A stretch of 64,000 bases of DNA, taken from positions 496,001 to 560,000 of the forward strand of contig CAVPPH010000001.1 of assembly GCA_963707275.1 (NCBI GenBank). Direction: 5' to 3'. This document shows positions 49,150-59,287 of this stretch, in pieces. The notes beneath the pieces are model-generated. The model did not search any database. It was not told the DNA's origin and worked only from the letters and a program-made list of their open reading frames with translations. The translations under genes and the position numbers were made by a program. This DNA is from JACKBK01 sp963707275 (GTDB taxonomy: Bacteria > Chloroflexota > Anaerolineae > JAAEKA01). Numbering within the stretch: the first letter of the stretch is position 1; each line of letters starts with the position of its first letter.

Positions 49150-51404
49150 ACATCCTCTACCTATGCGCTGACCGCGGTATCCCTGTCCGCGGCCACAAAG
49201 GCGCGGCCGTGCATGTGCGCGCCCTCACTGACGCCTTCGCACGAGCCGGCCATTCAGTCACTATCCTGACGCCGCGGCTTGGACCGGCCGATGGCCCCGC
49301 GCCTCAGGCTATCCTGGTGGAGGTTCCAGCCAGCAAGGACGGCATCGACGACGGCGACCCTGAGACTGTCAGAGAGTTGAAGGCACTGCAGCACGCGGAT
49401 GACTTGCTAGAGGCGGCGGAAGCGTTGCACTGCCAGCGCTCCTTCGACCTGATCTACGAGCGCTACTCGCTGTGGAGCGACGCAGGCGCGACCCTGGCGG
49501 CGCGCACCGGTCTGCCGTTCGTGCTCGAGGTCAACGCGCCGTTGATTGAGGAGGCGCAACGCTATCGCAGCCTGACCAACGACAGGCGCGCCGGCGCCAT
49601 CGAGCGCATGCAATTCTCCAAAGCCACGGCTCTGGCGGTGGTGTCGGACCAGCTCAAGGAGTATGCCGTCAGCCGCGGCGCCAGCCCGCAGCACGTGCAA
49701 GTCTTGCCCAACGGCGTGGATCCGCAGCACTTCCATCCGGCCGTGCGCGGCGGAGATGTGCGCTGTAAGTACAACCTCGACGAGCGGCTTGTGGTTGAAT
49801 TCGTGGGCAGGCCGCGGCCCTGGCACGACCTGGAGACCCTGCTGCGGGCCGTGGCCAGCCTGCGCGAGTCAGACGAACGCTATCACTTGCTGCTGGTCGG
49901 CGAGATGCCTGACGAGCTGCCGGCGCAACTGGCCAGCTACGGGCTGTCCGATGCCGCGACGCTGACAGGCCCGGTCGCGCATCAGGCCGTGCCGGAGCAC
50001 ATCGCTGCCATGGATGTGGCGGTCTCGCCGCACCTGCCGCTGACGGAGTTCTACTTCTCACCGCTCAAGCTGTTCGAATACCTGGCGTGCGGCGTTCCGG
50101 TGGTAGCTGCCGATATCGGCCAGCCGTCGCACGTCATTCGTCATGGCGAGACGGGACTGCTTTACACACCGGGCAACTCCGTCAGTCTGGCTGCGGGCAT
50201 TCGGCGCTTGATCCAGGATCCGGCGCTGGCGCGCGAGATCGCCTGGCAGGGCGCGATTTCGGTGCTGTCCGGCTATACCTGGGACCGCAACGCACAGCGT
50301 GTCGTCGAGCTGGCTCAGGCCGACGGCGCCGGTCGACCGGTTGCTCTAGCCGAGAGTCACGACTTGCCATATCTCGACCCGAAGCTACGCCAGCGGCTCT
50401 ACCGGGCCACGCGCGCCGATCTAGCCGCGCCGTTGCTGGCGCAGGCGCTCAAGGTGTACGGTAAGCGCGGCCGAGAGCGTCTGGAAGCTGTGGAACGCAT
50501 CGAGGTGTTGAAATACAAGCCGGGCCGGCGCTGCGTGCTGGCCTACGACCTGCGCGGCCAGGTTGCGAAGACCGGCCAGCCTACTCATCGCCGGGTGATC
50601 GGCAAAGTCTTCCGCGACGAGCGCGGTCTGCGCCTTCACCGCTTGCAACAGGTGCTGTGGCAGAACGGGTTCGGACCGGACGCCTCTGACAGGATTGGCG
50701 TCCCGCAGTCGCTGGGCTACTCCGACAAGATGCGCATGCAAGTGCAGGAGTTGTCGGCCGGCGACACGCTTGACGAACTGGCAGGCCGGGTCGATTTGCT
50801 GCCGCTGATCCCGCGCTGCGCGCATGCTCTGGCCAAGCTGCACGCCAGCGGCGTTCCCTTCAGCCGCAGCGACAACGGCGCCGCCATTTCCTTGCTTGGC
50901 TCGTACAGCCTGGCGGACGAAGAGCGCAGCCTGGATATCTACGCGGCCGAGATGATGGCGAATCAACCGGCGGAGACGCGCGATCTGCGGGATGGCCTGG
51001 CGCGCTGGGCGCAGCATTTGCCGCCGTTGCCGGCCGCCATCCCGGTGCACCGCGATTTCTACTACAGCCAGGTGCTGATCGATGGCGATCGCTGCACGCT
51101 GATCGACTTCGACCTGCTGGCGTGGGGCGACCCGGCTATCGATGTGGCCAATTTCACCGCTCACTTGCGGCTGCTTGGCATGTTCAAGCTGGGATCTGGC
51201 GAAGCTCTGGACCGCGAGGCGGACCTCTTCATGGACGCCTATGCACGTCAGGCAAGCATCGACGAGCCATTCTGCCGCCGCTGGGCGTTCTACCAAGCCG
51301 CGACCTACTTCCGCCTGATAACCGTGGCGCAGAATCGACCTTTTCTGACCCAGTACGTGGAAGAGCTCAAGCGTCAGACTGTCGCCAGCTTACAGCAGGC
51401 CTAA
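49146..51404 (+). CDS. glycosyltransferase (GT4)-phosphotransferase (APH-like) fusion protein
   Basis: 752 aa, one intact frame. Residues 1-400 form a GT4 glycosyltransferase: VPVRGHKGAAVHVRALTDAF at the start, LPNGVDPQHFHP, the LETLLRAVASLRE loop and SPLKLFEYLACGVPVVAADIGQP (E-X7-E-like). Residues about 425-752 match aminoglycoside-phosphotransferase/choline-kinase-like folds: KYKPGRRCVLAYDL, LHRLQQVLW, the catalytic loop IPVHRDFYYSQVLID and the metal-binding LIDFDLLAWGDPAIDVANF. In the catalytic loop Gln replaces the usual Asn. It overlaps the preceding gene by 4 bp. Phosphorylation of the growing glycan or of its lipid is plausible. Confidence 0.85.
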   Translation: MNILYLCADRGIPVRGHKGAAVHVRALTDAFARAGHSVTILTPRLGPADGPAPQAILVEVPASKDGIDDGDPETVRELKALQHADDLLEAAEALHCQRSFDLIYERYSLWSDAGATLAARTGLPFVLEVNAPLIEEAQRYRSLTNDRRAGAIERMQFSKATALAVVSDQLKEYAVSRGASPQHVQVLPNGVDPQHFHPAVRGGDVRCKYNLDERLVVEFVGRPRPWHDLETLLRAVASLRESDERYHLLLVGEMPDELPAQLASYGLSDAATLTGPVAHQAVPEHIAAMDVAVSPHLPLTEFYFSPLKLFEYLACGVPVVAADIGQPSHVIRHGETGLLYTPGNSVSLAAGIRRLIQDPALAREIAWQGAISVLSGYTWDRNAQRVVELAQADGAGRPVALAESHDLPYLDPKLRQRLYRATRADLAAPLLAQALKVYGKRGRERLEAVERIEVLKYKPGRRCVLAYDLRGQVAKTGQPTHRRVIGKVFRDERGLRLHRLQQVLWQNGFGPDASDRIGVPQSLGYSDKMRMQVQELSAGDTLDELAGRVDLLPLIPRCAHALAKLHASGVPFSRSDNGAAISLLGSYSLADEERSLDIYAAEMMANQPAETRDLRDGLARWAQHLPPLPAAIPVHRDFYYSQVLIDGDRCTLIDFDLLAWGDPAIDVANFTAHLRLLGMFKLGSGEALDREADLFMDAYARQASIDEPFCRRWAFYQAATYFRLITVAQNRPFLTQYVEELKRQTVASLQQA

Positions 51405-51442
51405 ATCGTCAGTCACTTTCGAAAGTCTTGTTCCAGATCATC

Positions 51443-53310
51443 ATGTCACGCGAAACCACGAACAGTCCTCGCAACATCCCACTGCTGGGCGTCGACGCCC
51501 TTTACCTGAGCTATCTCAAGCCTTTCTGGCCGTTATTACTCGTGTCCTTTGTGCTGATTGTCGCGGTGGCGCTGTTGGACATCATCCAGCCATGGCCGCT
51601 CAAGTTGATCGTCGATAACGTGATTGGCGGCCAGCCATGGTCAGGACCGGTCGGCGATTGGTTGGTGGCGACCTTTGGCGCCGACCAGCGCGTGCTGACC
51701 GCGGTGCTGGGGCTGGCCATGCTGCTGATCACACTGGCAGCCGGGGCCGCGTCCTTCGGCTACGAGTACGTCAACGGCGCGATCCAGGAACGGGCGACCT
51801 TCCTGCTGCGTTCCGACGTCTTTCGCCACGTGCAGAGCCTCCCGTTGCAGTTCTTCGACCAGAGCCGCATCGGCGACGTGCTGAAGCGGGTGACCGATGA
51901 CGCCGGACGGATCATGGTGGCGCTGGTGGGCAGCGCCAGCGAGTTTCTGGTCGACGCGATCAAATTCGTCGGCTTCGCCGTGGTGATGTTCTTCATCAAC
52001 TGGCGCTTCTCGGTCATCGTGCTGGCCTACGTACCGCTGATGCTGTTCCTGTACGTGACCTTCCGGCAGAAGATCCGCGAAACAGCCACGGAAGCGCGCC
52101 ATCAGGAAGGCGAAATGACCAATCTGACCCTCGAGACGCTGAACTCCATGCGCGAGGTCAAAGCGTTCGGCCGGGAGGCGTTGCAGCAGGCCGAGTTCGA
52201 GGAGCGGGGCAGGGAGCGTATCCGCAGCGGCCTACAGTCGATCCGCTGGGAGGCGTCCTTCAGCCCGGTGGTGGACTTCATCCAGGCTGCCAGCACAGCG
52301 GCCATCATCTGGTACGGCGTGTCGCAGGTGCTGGTGGGCACTATCTCCGTCGGTGAGTTGCTGATCTTCCTGGCTTACCTGAAGGACATCTATCGCCCGC
52401 TGCGCCATTTCAGCAAGATCACGGCTAACCTGCAAAAGGCGGCGGCCAGCGGAGATCGGCTGGCACGCGTGCTGGACGCCGACGTCGACATTCGTGAGGT
52501 CCCGAACCCGGTACCACTGGGACGCGTGCGCGGCCAGATTGCCTTCCAGCAGGTCGACTTTGCCTATCCCAACGCGCCTGAGCAACCCATCTTGCAGCGG
52601 ATTGACCTGCGCATCGATGCAGGCACCCGGGCGGCATTGGTGGGCAGCACGGGCGCAGGCAAATCGACCCTGTCGAACTTGCTACTGCGCTTCTATGACG
52701 TGAGCGGCGGGTGCATTCTAATCGACGGCATCGACCTTCGCACCGTAGCGCTGGAGGACCTGCGCCAGCAATTCGCCCTTGTGCCGCAGGAAGCCGTGCT
52801 GTTCGCCCGCACGGTGCGCGACAACATTGCCTACGGCCGGCACGATGCGACTGAAGCGGACATCGTCGCCGCGGCCGTTGCCGCTAACGCCGACGAGTTT
52901 ATCCGCCGGCTGCCCAAAGGCTACGACACGGTCCTGGGCGAACGCGGCGTCAATCTCTCAGGCGGGCAGCGGCAGCGCATCGCGATTCGCGCGTGCCGTC
53001 CTGCCGCGACGCGCCTGTCCTGATCCTGGACGAGCCGACATCGGCGCTGGACGCCGAGTCTGAGGATCTGGTCATGGGCGCGTTGGAGCGGTTGATGCAG
53101 GGACGCACGACGATTGTCATCGCCCACCGGCTGTCCACCATCCGCGACGCAGACCAGATCATCGTCATGGATGCGGGTCAGGTGGTCGAGCATGGGCGTC
53201 ACCAGGAACTGTTGAAGCGCAATGGCCAGTATGCCAACCTGGTGCGCCTGCAAACCGGCGAGAGCGCTCCGGCAGTGATGCCGCCGCTGATGCGGGAGGC
53301 GCTGGCATGA
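51443..53310 (+). CDS. ABC transporter, fused permease and ATPase, MsbA-like (frameshifted near the end)
   Basis: About 620 aa. Six transmembrane helices in residues 25-310 are followed by an ATPase with Walker A GSTGAGKST, signature LSGGQRQRIAI and Walker B APVLILDEPTSALD. A short frameshift at about 52990-53005 separates the signature from Walker B. It functions as a homodimeric exporter of a lipid-linked or glycan substrate. It lies between the glycosyltransferase-kinase gene and the TPR gene (ATGA overlap), so export of the locus product is the simplest role. Confidence 0.88.
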
Positions 53311-54135
53311 CACGCGCCAATCGTCTTTTTGCATTGGCAGTCGCAGCGATTCTGCTGCTGCCGCTGGCGGCTACAGTGGCGGCGTTCTCTACCTTGTCGT
53401 CAACTTCCAGCTCAGAGATGGCCGTCGGCACGCCCCTGGTGGTGACGCCCACACCGGCTGCGACGGCGCAACAGGATGCTGTCGCGCTGGCGCAACAGGG
53501 GCTGGCGGCTTTCGAAGCGGGTGATCTCGTCGAGGCTGAGGGTCAATTCCGGTCCGCCCTGGCTTTGGCGCCGGACGCTGCCAGCGTCTGGAACGTTCTT
53601 GGCCTCGACCTTGCACAGCAGGAGCGCTACCCGGAAGGCATCGCTGCCTTTCGGCGGGCGGCCGAGCTCGAGCCGGCTCAGCTTGAGTTTCAAGTGAACC
53701 TCGGGACGGCGCTGCTTGCTGCGCATCAACCGGATCGCGCCGAGGCAGCCTTACAAGCGGCGCTGGCTATCGACCCGGCCAATGCCCTGGCGCATGCCGG
53801 CCTAGGAGAGATCTACCGCGCTGACGGCCGGACCGAAGATGCGATCGCTGCCTTCGAGCAGGCTGTCGCACAGGATTCCCGTCTGGTGTCCGCTTACCAA
53901 AGCTTGGCTGTGATCCATGCCAGTGCAGGAGACGCGCGGCGCGCGCTTGGGCTGTTGCAGCAGGCAGTATCCCTGGCGCCGCAAGACCCGTCGCTGTACT
54001 ACGATCTGGGCCTGGCCTACTTGCTGGACCAGCAGAGCGAGCCGGCACGCCGGCATCTGCTGGAGGCGATCCGGCTCGCTCCGGGGAGCGAATGGGCGTT
54101 GCGCGGCGCAGGAACAGCTGGACGGCATCCGCTAG
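53307..54135 (+). CDS. membrane-anchored TPR protein (frameshift at the end)
   Basis: About 275 aa. The N-terminal hydrophobic segment (LFALAVAAILLLPLAATVAAF) is a signal anchor. From residue 55 there are about six TPR motifs (AQQGLAAFEAGDLVEAEGQF, VWNVLGLDLAQQERYPEGIAAF, FQVNLGTALLAAHQPDRAEAAL and others). The natural end is ALRAQEQLDGIR at 54135, after a shift near 54100. TPR proteins of this type scaffold envelope complexes. Starts inside the exporter stop (ATGA). Confidence 0.8.
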
Positions 54136-54280
54136 AATTAGCCGTTGCTTTGGATGCGTCAATTCATCAATTCCCGCCCTGGCCGGTCTCAGACCGAGCC
54201 AGCACCGTCAGATGCGTCGTTGGTCTCTGGAAATGCCCGCGTGACGAGCGCGACGCATGTACGAAAGGAAAGAAAACGTG

Positions 54281-55349
54281 ATGCGCAATATCTCTCGACG
54301 AACCTTGTTGATGTTTATTATCCTGCCGGCGGTGCTGATCACCGTTACCAGCTTTGTGCTGCTGTTGTCGGTAGCCTGGTCTTCGGCCGACGCCTCCCAG
54401 CCTGTCCCCGTGGCGATTACGCTGCGCCAGCCGGGGCTGGAATTGCGGCGCGCTTTGACCGTTGACCCGGCAGCGCGGGCCGAGATCGAGGCGCTACTGG
54501 AGCAGTCGCGGATTTCCGCCGATGCGGTCTCAGACCCTGCAATCGTGAGCGAGCCAAGACTTCTCCTTGATACATCTGTTGCGAGCCGCCACGGGTGGCG
54601 ACGCCGGCGCGGATGCCGTCCCAGGCAGTGGCGGTGGTCTGCCAACCGGCGGAGCTGGTCCGTTGGGCGGCAGCGGCAACACCACGTCGCCGACGGTCAG
54701 CGCTACCACAATCCCGGCGGCGTTCAACGGGCCGGACACACTGGACTCGACGGAGACTGCACGGCCGGCGGGCCCAGTCGAGTTAACGGAAACCCCGCGA
54801 CCCAACAACACTCCCACGCCAACGCACACACCTGAACAGGACGAGACGCCGCGGCCGACCCGGACCACTGAGCCAACCGAGACAGCCGAACCAACAGAAA
54901 CGGCGCGGCCGACGCGCACACCGCGCCCGACCGAGTCGCCGGAAACTCCAGAACCGCCGGAGCCGATCGAACCGCCTGAGGATCCCGATCCCACTCGCAC
55001 ACCATCGCCGACGCGCACGGCGACAGCGACGCGCCCTCTGCAGTCAACGGCGACGCCGCGACCGACAGAAACTGACGAACCGACCGAGACGCCCCGCCCG
55101 ACGCGTACGGCCGAGCCGACTGACACGCCCAGGCCGACGCGCACGGTGACACCGACGCGTACCGTCGAGCCAACAGAGACGCCTCGCCCGACGCGTACGG
55201 CCGAGCCGACTGAAGAACCTGATCCGACGGATGAGCCGGAGCCAACCGACGAGCCCGAGCCAACAGATGAGCCGGATACTGACGGAAACCTGGCGTCTGG
55301 CCCGTATTCCTGGATGAGCTTTCTCGACCTGTTGTTCGGTTCATTGTAA
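54281..55349 (+). CDS. membrane-anchored Pro/Thr-repeat surface protein (one frameshift)
   Basis: About 355 aa. One transmembrane helix near the N-terminus (TLLMFIILPAVLITVTSFVLLLSVAW) precedes a short globular segment (LRRALTVDPAARAEIEALLEQSRI). After a shift near 54560 come more than 180 residues of PT-rich repeats built from PTRT, PTET and PTDE units, ending in PEPTDEPEPTDEPD and a short SYSWMSFLDLLFGSL-like tail. It looks like a wall-spanning or O-glycosylated stalk. AGGAAAG precedes the ATG. Last gene of the glycan locus. Confidence 0.72.
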
Positions 55350-55367
55350 GAAGTACCCAAGAATCCT

Positions 55368-55419
55368 GCGCAGCGGGCAGGATCATCGGCAATGGCGCCG
55401 ATGATCCTGCCCGCTGCGC
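55368..55419. terminator. long 23-bp inverted repeat after the glycan locus
   Basis: Left arm 55368-55390 (begins GCGCAGCGGGCAG) and right arm 55397-55419 are exact complements around a 6-nt loop (AATGGC). No T tract follows, so it may block readthrough as a structure or be a repeat. Confidence 0.6.
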
Positions 55420-55521
55420 GTCGGGGATTTGCGCGCGCGCTTGTTCTGCCTACAATGGTCGCGAGCCGGTCGCTGGTGTGAAGCGGTTCCGGCCAGTTCT
55501 TATCCCAGGCAAAGGTGGCAC

Positions 55522-56238
55522 ATGAACCGAGAATATCATCGTTGGTACAGCCCGTCGCTGGGACGGGACATGGATCTGCTTGTCTTTGGCCACGCTGGCG
55601 CGCGTCTGCTGGTCTTTCCTACCTCGAAAGGCAAATTCTACGAATGGGAAGACCGCGGTATGATGCAGGCTATGGGCGAGTCGATTGAGAATGGCTGGCT
55701 ACAGGTCTTCTGCGTCGATAGCGTGGACGAGGAAAGCTGGTACGCCCGTTGGAAGTGGCCGGGCGACCGCGCCTGGCGGCAGACGCAGTATGACAACTAC
55801 CTGCGCAACGAGGTCTATCCGCTGACGCAGAAGAACCCCAACCCGTTCTTCATGGTCACGGGCGCCAGCTTCGGCGCCTACCACGCGGTCAATTTCGCGT
55901 TTCGCTACCCCGAATTGGTGGGGAGGGTCCTGGCGCTGAACGGTCTGTACGACATCAGCGACTGGACCGACGGCCATCACGACAACAACGTCTACTTCAA
56001 CAACCCGGTGGAATTCGTGCGCAACGAGCACGATCCGGCGCGGCTGGCACAGATGAACAACATGGACATCATCCTGGTGACCAGTGAGAGCGAGACGCTG
56101 CGCGGCGAGACTGAGCGCTTCTCGCAGATCTTGTGGGATCAGGGTATCTGGCACGCCCTGCGCATCTGGAACGGCTGGGCGCACGACTGGCCGTACTGGA
56201 AGCAGATGATCGGCCTTTACCTCAACGGCGCTGATTAG
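55522..56238 (+). CDS. esterase family protein (alpha/beta hydrolase)
   Basis: 238 aa. The nucleophile elbow GASFGAY and the C-terminal GWAHDWPYWKQM region (catalytic His) match the putative esterase (PF00756-like) family that includes S-formylglutathione hydrolase-like and mycolyl-type esterases. YNNYLRNEVYPL-like (YDNYLRNEVYPL) is also typical. No signal peptide, so cytoplasmic. It starts a separate unit after the glycan locus; the ATG at 55522 is preceded by a gcaaaggtgg box. Confidence 0.85.
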   Translation: MNREYHRWYSPSLGRDMDLLVFGHAGARLLVFPTSKGKFYEWEDRGMMQAMGESIENGWLQVFCVDSVDEESWYARWKWPGDRAWRQTQYDNYLRNEVYPLTQKNPNPFFMVTGASFGAYHAVNFAFRYPELVGRVLALNGLYDISDWTDGHHDNNVYFNNPVEFVRNEHDPARLAQMNNMDIILVTSESETLRGETERFSQILWDQGIWHALRIWNGWAHDWPYWKQMIGLYLNGAD

Positions 56239-56239
56239 A

Positions 56240-56356
56240 TTTCCTCCTCGTACTCCTCCTCGTACTCCTCCTCGTACTCCTACTCTTTCCCTCCTCGCTC
56301 GTATGGCCCGCGCCGGACGAGTACGAGTGCGAGGAAGAGTACGAGTACGAGGAGGA
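56240..56356. repeat. 12-bp tandem repeat with inverted counterpart between convergent genes
   Basis: Three copies of TCCTCCTCGTAC plus a partial copy (56243-56285) are followed, after a GC-rich spacer, by the complementary pattern GAGTACGAG...GAGTACGAGGAGG (about 56318-56356). The two halves can pair into a long imperfect hairpin. It lies between the esterase and beta-galactosidase stops and could serve as a two-way terminator. Confidence 0.65.
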
Positions 56357-56359
56357 TGT

Positions 56360-59125
56360 TCAGCGCAATGGCGTCAGTCGTACGGCGGTTGGCATGCCAT
56401 CCTCCTCCTCAAACACCAGCAGCTCGTTTTCATCCTGTAACCACACGGCGGGGACCTTGTAGAATTCCTGGGGGCCGATTTGCCAGTAGCGCGCCAGGCT
56501 GCGCCCGTTTAGCCACAGATGCCCCTTGCGCAGCCCGTGCAGGTCAAGCCGCAGCGGCGCAGATCCGTGTTGTTGTGCCGACCCACCAAAGCGCGCCCGG
56601 TAGAAGCGCGGCAGGCCAGGCTGAGCAGGCAGCTTGCCCGGCGTGACACCCGCGCTGAATCGCCAGTCGCCTGCCAGCTCGCTGCCCTGGGGGTAGCGCA
56701 GCAGAGTCGCTTGCCAGGGCAGACCGGCGTAGTTCTCGATGTGCAGGGCAATAACGTTGCGGCCAGGCCGCAGGCGGTGGTCGATGCCACGTTTGAAATA
56801 GCCGCCGCCGTGGTGGCGCGAGAAACGCGACACAGCCTGCCCGTTGATGTAGAGCGCGCCGGCGTTGCGGTCACCCGTCACTTGCAAGACGACCCGCTCA
56901 CCGGGCCGCGCATCGATCTCGCGCAGCAGCCAGACGTGGGACCCCTGGAACGGGAACGCGCCGAGATCCACATTGGCGGCGTCCGGCCTGACCGCCCACG
57001 GTTTGGCGTTGGCGATGGCCTCGCCTGCAAAGGCTGCCTCCTGCCACAGCGCCGTCCAGCCCGTGGAGATGTCCTCCTGCACGCCGCCCAGGTTCAGCGG
57101 ACCCAGCAATCCCTTGCGCTCGCCCGTGTTGGAGCCGTAGTTGAAGCGTCCCAGGTTGTCAACCAGCAGTCGCAGCTCATGCCGGCCGGCCGGCAAATGC
57201 ACCGGCAGCGTCCAGACCGGTCCGTCCGACCCAACGCCCAGAACGCCCAGCCGCTGCCCATCGGCAAACACGGTTGCGCGGTCGCTGAGCCACGGTCCGG
57301 TCAGCGTGCTTTCCACGGCGTGCTCCAGCTCGATAGTCAGGCTGTACCAGCCGTAGCCTAACCAGCATCCCAACTCCTCGAACGACAGTGGCCCGGCGAT
57401 TGGCGCACCCAGTTCCCCTGCCTCAAGCTGTGCAACACCGACAGTTTCCCAGTCGAGCGCGATCTCTTCTGGCGGCTGCGATGCCGACGCGGTCGGTTCA
57501 TCGATCTCGACAAATCGGTCGTCCTGGAAACGCCAGAACGGTCGGACACCGGTGATGGCCTGGCTGCCGTCGTCCAGCACCAGGTCCGGGCCGCACAGCG
57601 CGCCCTGTTGCTGCGGCCACCAGCGTTCGGCCCGCCGTTGCGTCAGGAGCACGATGGTCGCCCCGTTTGTACGCACAACCTGCGGCCGGTCCGTTATCCA
57701 GCCGCGCACGGTCAGGTCGTGTCCATCTGCTGTGACCGAAGCGCCGCCGTCGTCAATGACCTGCCACGGCTGGCGGCTGCGAAGCTGTAGCCGCCCGACT
57801 TCGCCCGGGAAGCCAAATACGACCAGCAGCGGGGTCGCGCGATCCTCTTCCCACCAGCCCAGAATGCGCCAAGAGTGGCAGCCGAGCGTAACCTCATCGT
57901 TCAGCGGCAGGTTGAAGTAGAGCGGTTTGATCGACGACGCCTCGACCTCGACTGCCATGTGCACCGATGGGTTGTCATGAAACACTTGGACGTTCTGACG
58001 GTCGAGGCTCGTATTCTGGAGAAACGTCGCCGAGAAGTCGCCGTTGCGAACGACACGGTAGGGCGCCTCGCCGCCTGCGGCGCGACCCTTGACACCGGGC
58101 GGAACCAGCACGGTCGGGCCGCCTGCTGTGGCGTCCGCCAGGAGCCGCGAGACCTGTGCGCCCAGCGTCCCCAGGAACAGATGGTGCCGGCGCGCGGCGT
58201 AGAACTTCTCGGTCGGCCGGCCGTATTCGTCGATGGGCGCGTCGTAGTCGTACGACGCACTCATGTGGATTGTGTCGCCGCCAACGGTGCGGCCGCCCCA
58301 CCAGCCGAAATTGCTGCCGCCTGCCCAGACCCAGTGTGAGAACCCGCTGGCGCCGATGGCTGTCAGCTCGTGCAGCACGCGGTCCAGCGAGGCAGCGGTC
58401 TTGCCGTTGTGTGCGCTGTCGCCCCAGCTATCGAACCAGCCGGACCACAACTCAGACACGATCATCGGGTTGTCGGGCCAGACGCGCCGGGTCGCGGCTA
58501 CCTTGTCGGCGATGCCGCTCCAGCCGTTGCGAAACTCAGCGAACCCGGGGCTGCCGCCCATGCAGGTGTAGAGCGGCACGTCGATGCCGCGCGCCTGCAT
58601 CAGCCGCGCCAGGGTGCGCTGGTGGTCGTCGTGGCCGTAGACGCCGCTGGCCCAGTGCTCGTTTTCAATCTGTGCCAGGATCACCGGCCCGCCGCGGCTG
58701 ATCTGGCGCGCGGCTACCGGTAGTAACAGCGCGTCGAACCAGCGTTCGACGGCCGCCAGGAACACTGGATCGTCGCTGCGCAGCCGTAGGTTCTGGCCGG
58801 TCAGCCAGGCCGGAAAGCCGCCGTTCTCCCACTCCGCGCAGATGTAGGGACCGGGACGTACGATGGCGTATAGCCCCAATTCGTGGCAGAGGTCGAGGTA
58901 GGCAGGCAGGTTGGCCTCGTCGGCGAAGTTGAACTGGCCCGGCTCCGGCTCGTGCAGATTCCAGGGGACGACGGTATCGACAGCATTTAGCCCGCCGGCC
59001 TTAGCCTTGAGCAGGATGTCGCGCCATTCGCCGCGTGGCCAGCGAAAGTAGTGGATGACGCCTGACAGCAAGTAGAAGGGCCGTCCATCGATGGACAGCC
59101 CGGAACGCTCTAAGGTTATCGACAT
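56360..59125 (-). CDS. glycoside hydrolase family 35 beta-galactosidase
   Basis: 921 aa, intact. The GH35 TIM barrel covers residues 5-340: LLSGVIHYFRWPRGEWRD, AVDTVVPWNLHEPEPGQF, GPYICAEWENGGFPAWL, IENEH (acid/base Glu) and VSELWSGWFDSWG (nucleophile Glu). C-terminal beta domains with sugar-binding-like jelly rolls follow, ending in LWLNGRSLARYWQIGPQEFYKVP. No signal peptide, so it acts inside the cell on imported galactosides. It is the last gene of the sugar operon. Confidence 0.92.
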   Translation of the reverse strand: MSITLERSGLSIDGRPFYLLSGVIHYFRWPRGEWRDILLKAKAGGLNAVDTVVPWNLHEPEPGQFNFADEANLPAYLDLCHELGLYAIVRPGPYICAEWENGGFPAWLTGQNLRLRSDDPVFLAAVERWFDALLLPVAARQISRGGPVILAQIENEHWASGVYGHDDHQRTLARLMQARGIDVPLYTCMGGSPGFAEFRNGWSGIADKVAATRRVWPDNPMIVSELWSGWFDSWGDSAHNGKTAASLDRVLHELTAIGASGFSHWVWAGGSNFGWWGGRTVGGDTIHMSASYDYDAPIDEYGRPTEKFYAARRHHLFLGTLGAQVSRLLADATAGGPTVLVPPGVKGRAAGGEAPYRVVRNGDFSATFLQNTSLDRQNVQVFHDNPSVHMAVEVEASSIKPLYFNLPLNDEVTLGCHSWRILGWWEEDRATPLLVVFGFPGEVGRLQLRSRQPWQVIDDGGASVTADGHDLTVRGWITDRPQVVRTNGATIVLLTQRRAERWWPQQQGALCGPDLVLDDGSQAITGVRPFWRFQDDRFVEIDEPTASASQPPEEIALDWETVGVAQLEAGELGAPIAGPLSFEELGCWLGYGWYSLTIELEHAVESTLTGPWLSDRATVFADGQRLGVLGVGSDGPVWTLPVHLPAGRHELRLLVDNLGRFNYGSNTGERKGLLGPLNLGGVQEDISTGWTALWQEAAFAGEAIANAKPWAVRPDAANVDLGAFPFQGSHVWLLREIDARPGERVVLQVTGDRNAGALYINGQAVSRFSRHHGGGYFKRGIDHRLRPGRNVIALHIENYAGLPWQATLLRYPQGSELAGDWRFSAGVTPGKLPAQPGLPRFYRARFGGSAQQHGSAPLRLDLHGLRKGHLWLNGRSLARYWQIGPQEFYKVPAVWLQDENELLVFEEEDGMPTAVRLTPLR

Positions 59126-59140
59126 AATATGTCCTCGTGC

Positions 59141-59273
59141 GGTCGCCGCCGGTTGAAACCGGCGTCTGGCAATGGGAAGTCTGCTGAAGCAGACTCAGGC
59201 ATGTGTGTCAGCCTGCTTGGAGCAGGCTTTGCGTGAATCAGCCTGGTGGTTTCAACCCCAGGCGGCGGGATCG
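59141..59273. repeat. multi-hairpin dispersed repeat, copy 2
   Basis: Hairpins GCCGG-TTGAAA-CCGGC, AGTCTGC-TGAA-GCAGACT, AGCCTGC-TTGGA-GCAGGCT and GCCTGG...CCAGGC follow each other in the 162-bp gap between the GH35 and FGGY kinase genes. Order, spacing and the GTCTGG-AATGG-AAG linker are shared with 6940-7066. Confidence 0.65.
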
Positions 59274-59287
59274 GCGCGCAGTCGTCG

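Noticed and set aside
54530..55360. Minus-strand glycine/serine/valine repeat protein
   Set aside because: It is the antisense reading of the Pro/Thr-repeat gene; repetitive GC-rich coding DNA leaves the opposite strand open. The plus strand has a start, RBS and operon context.
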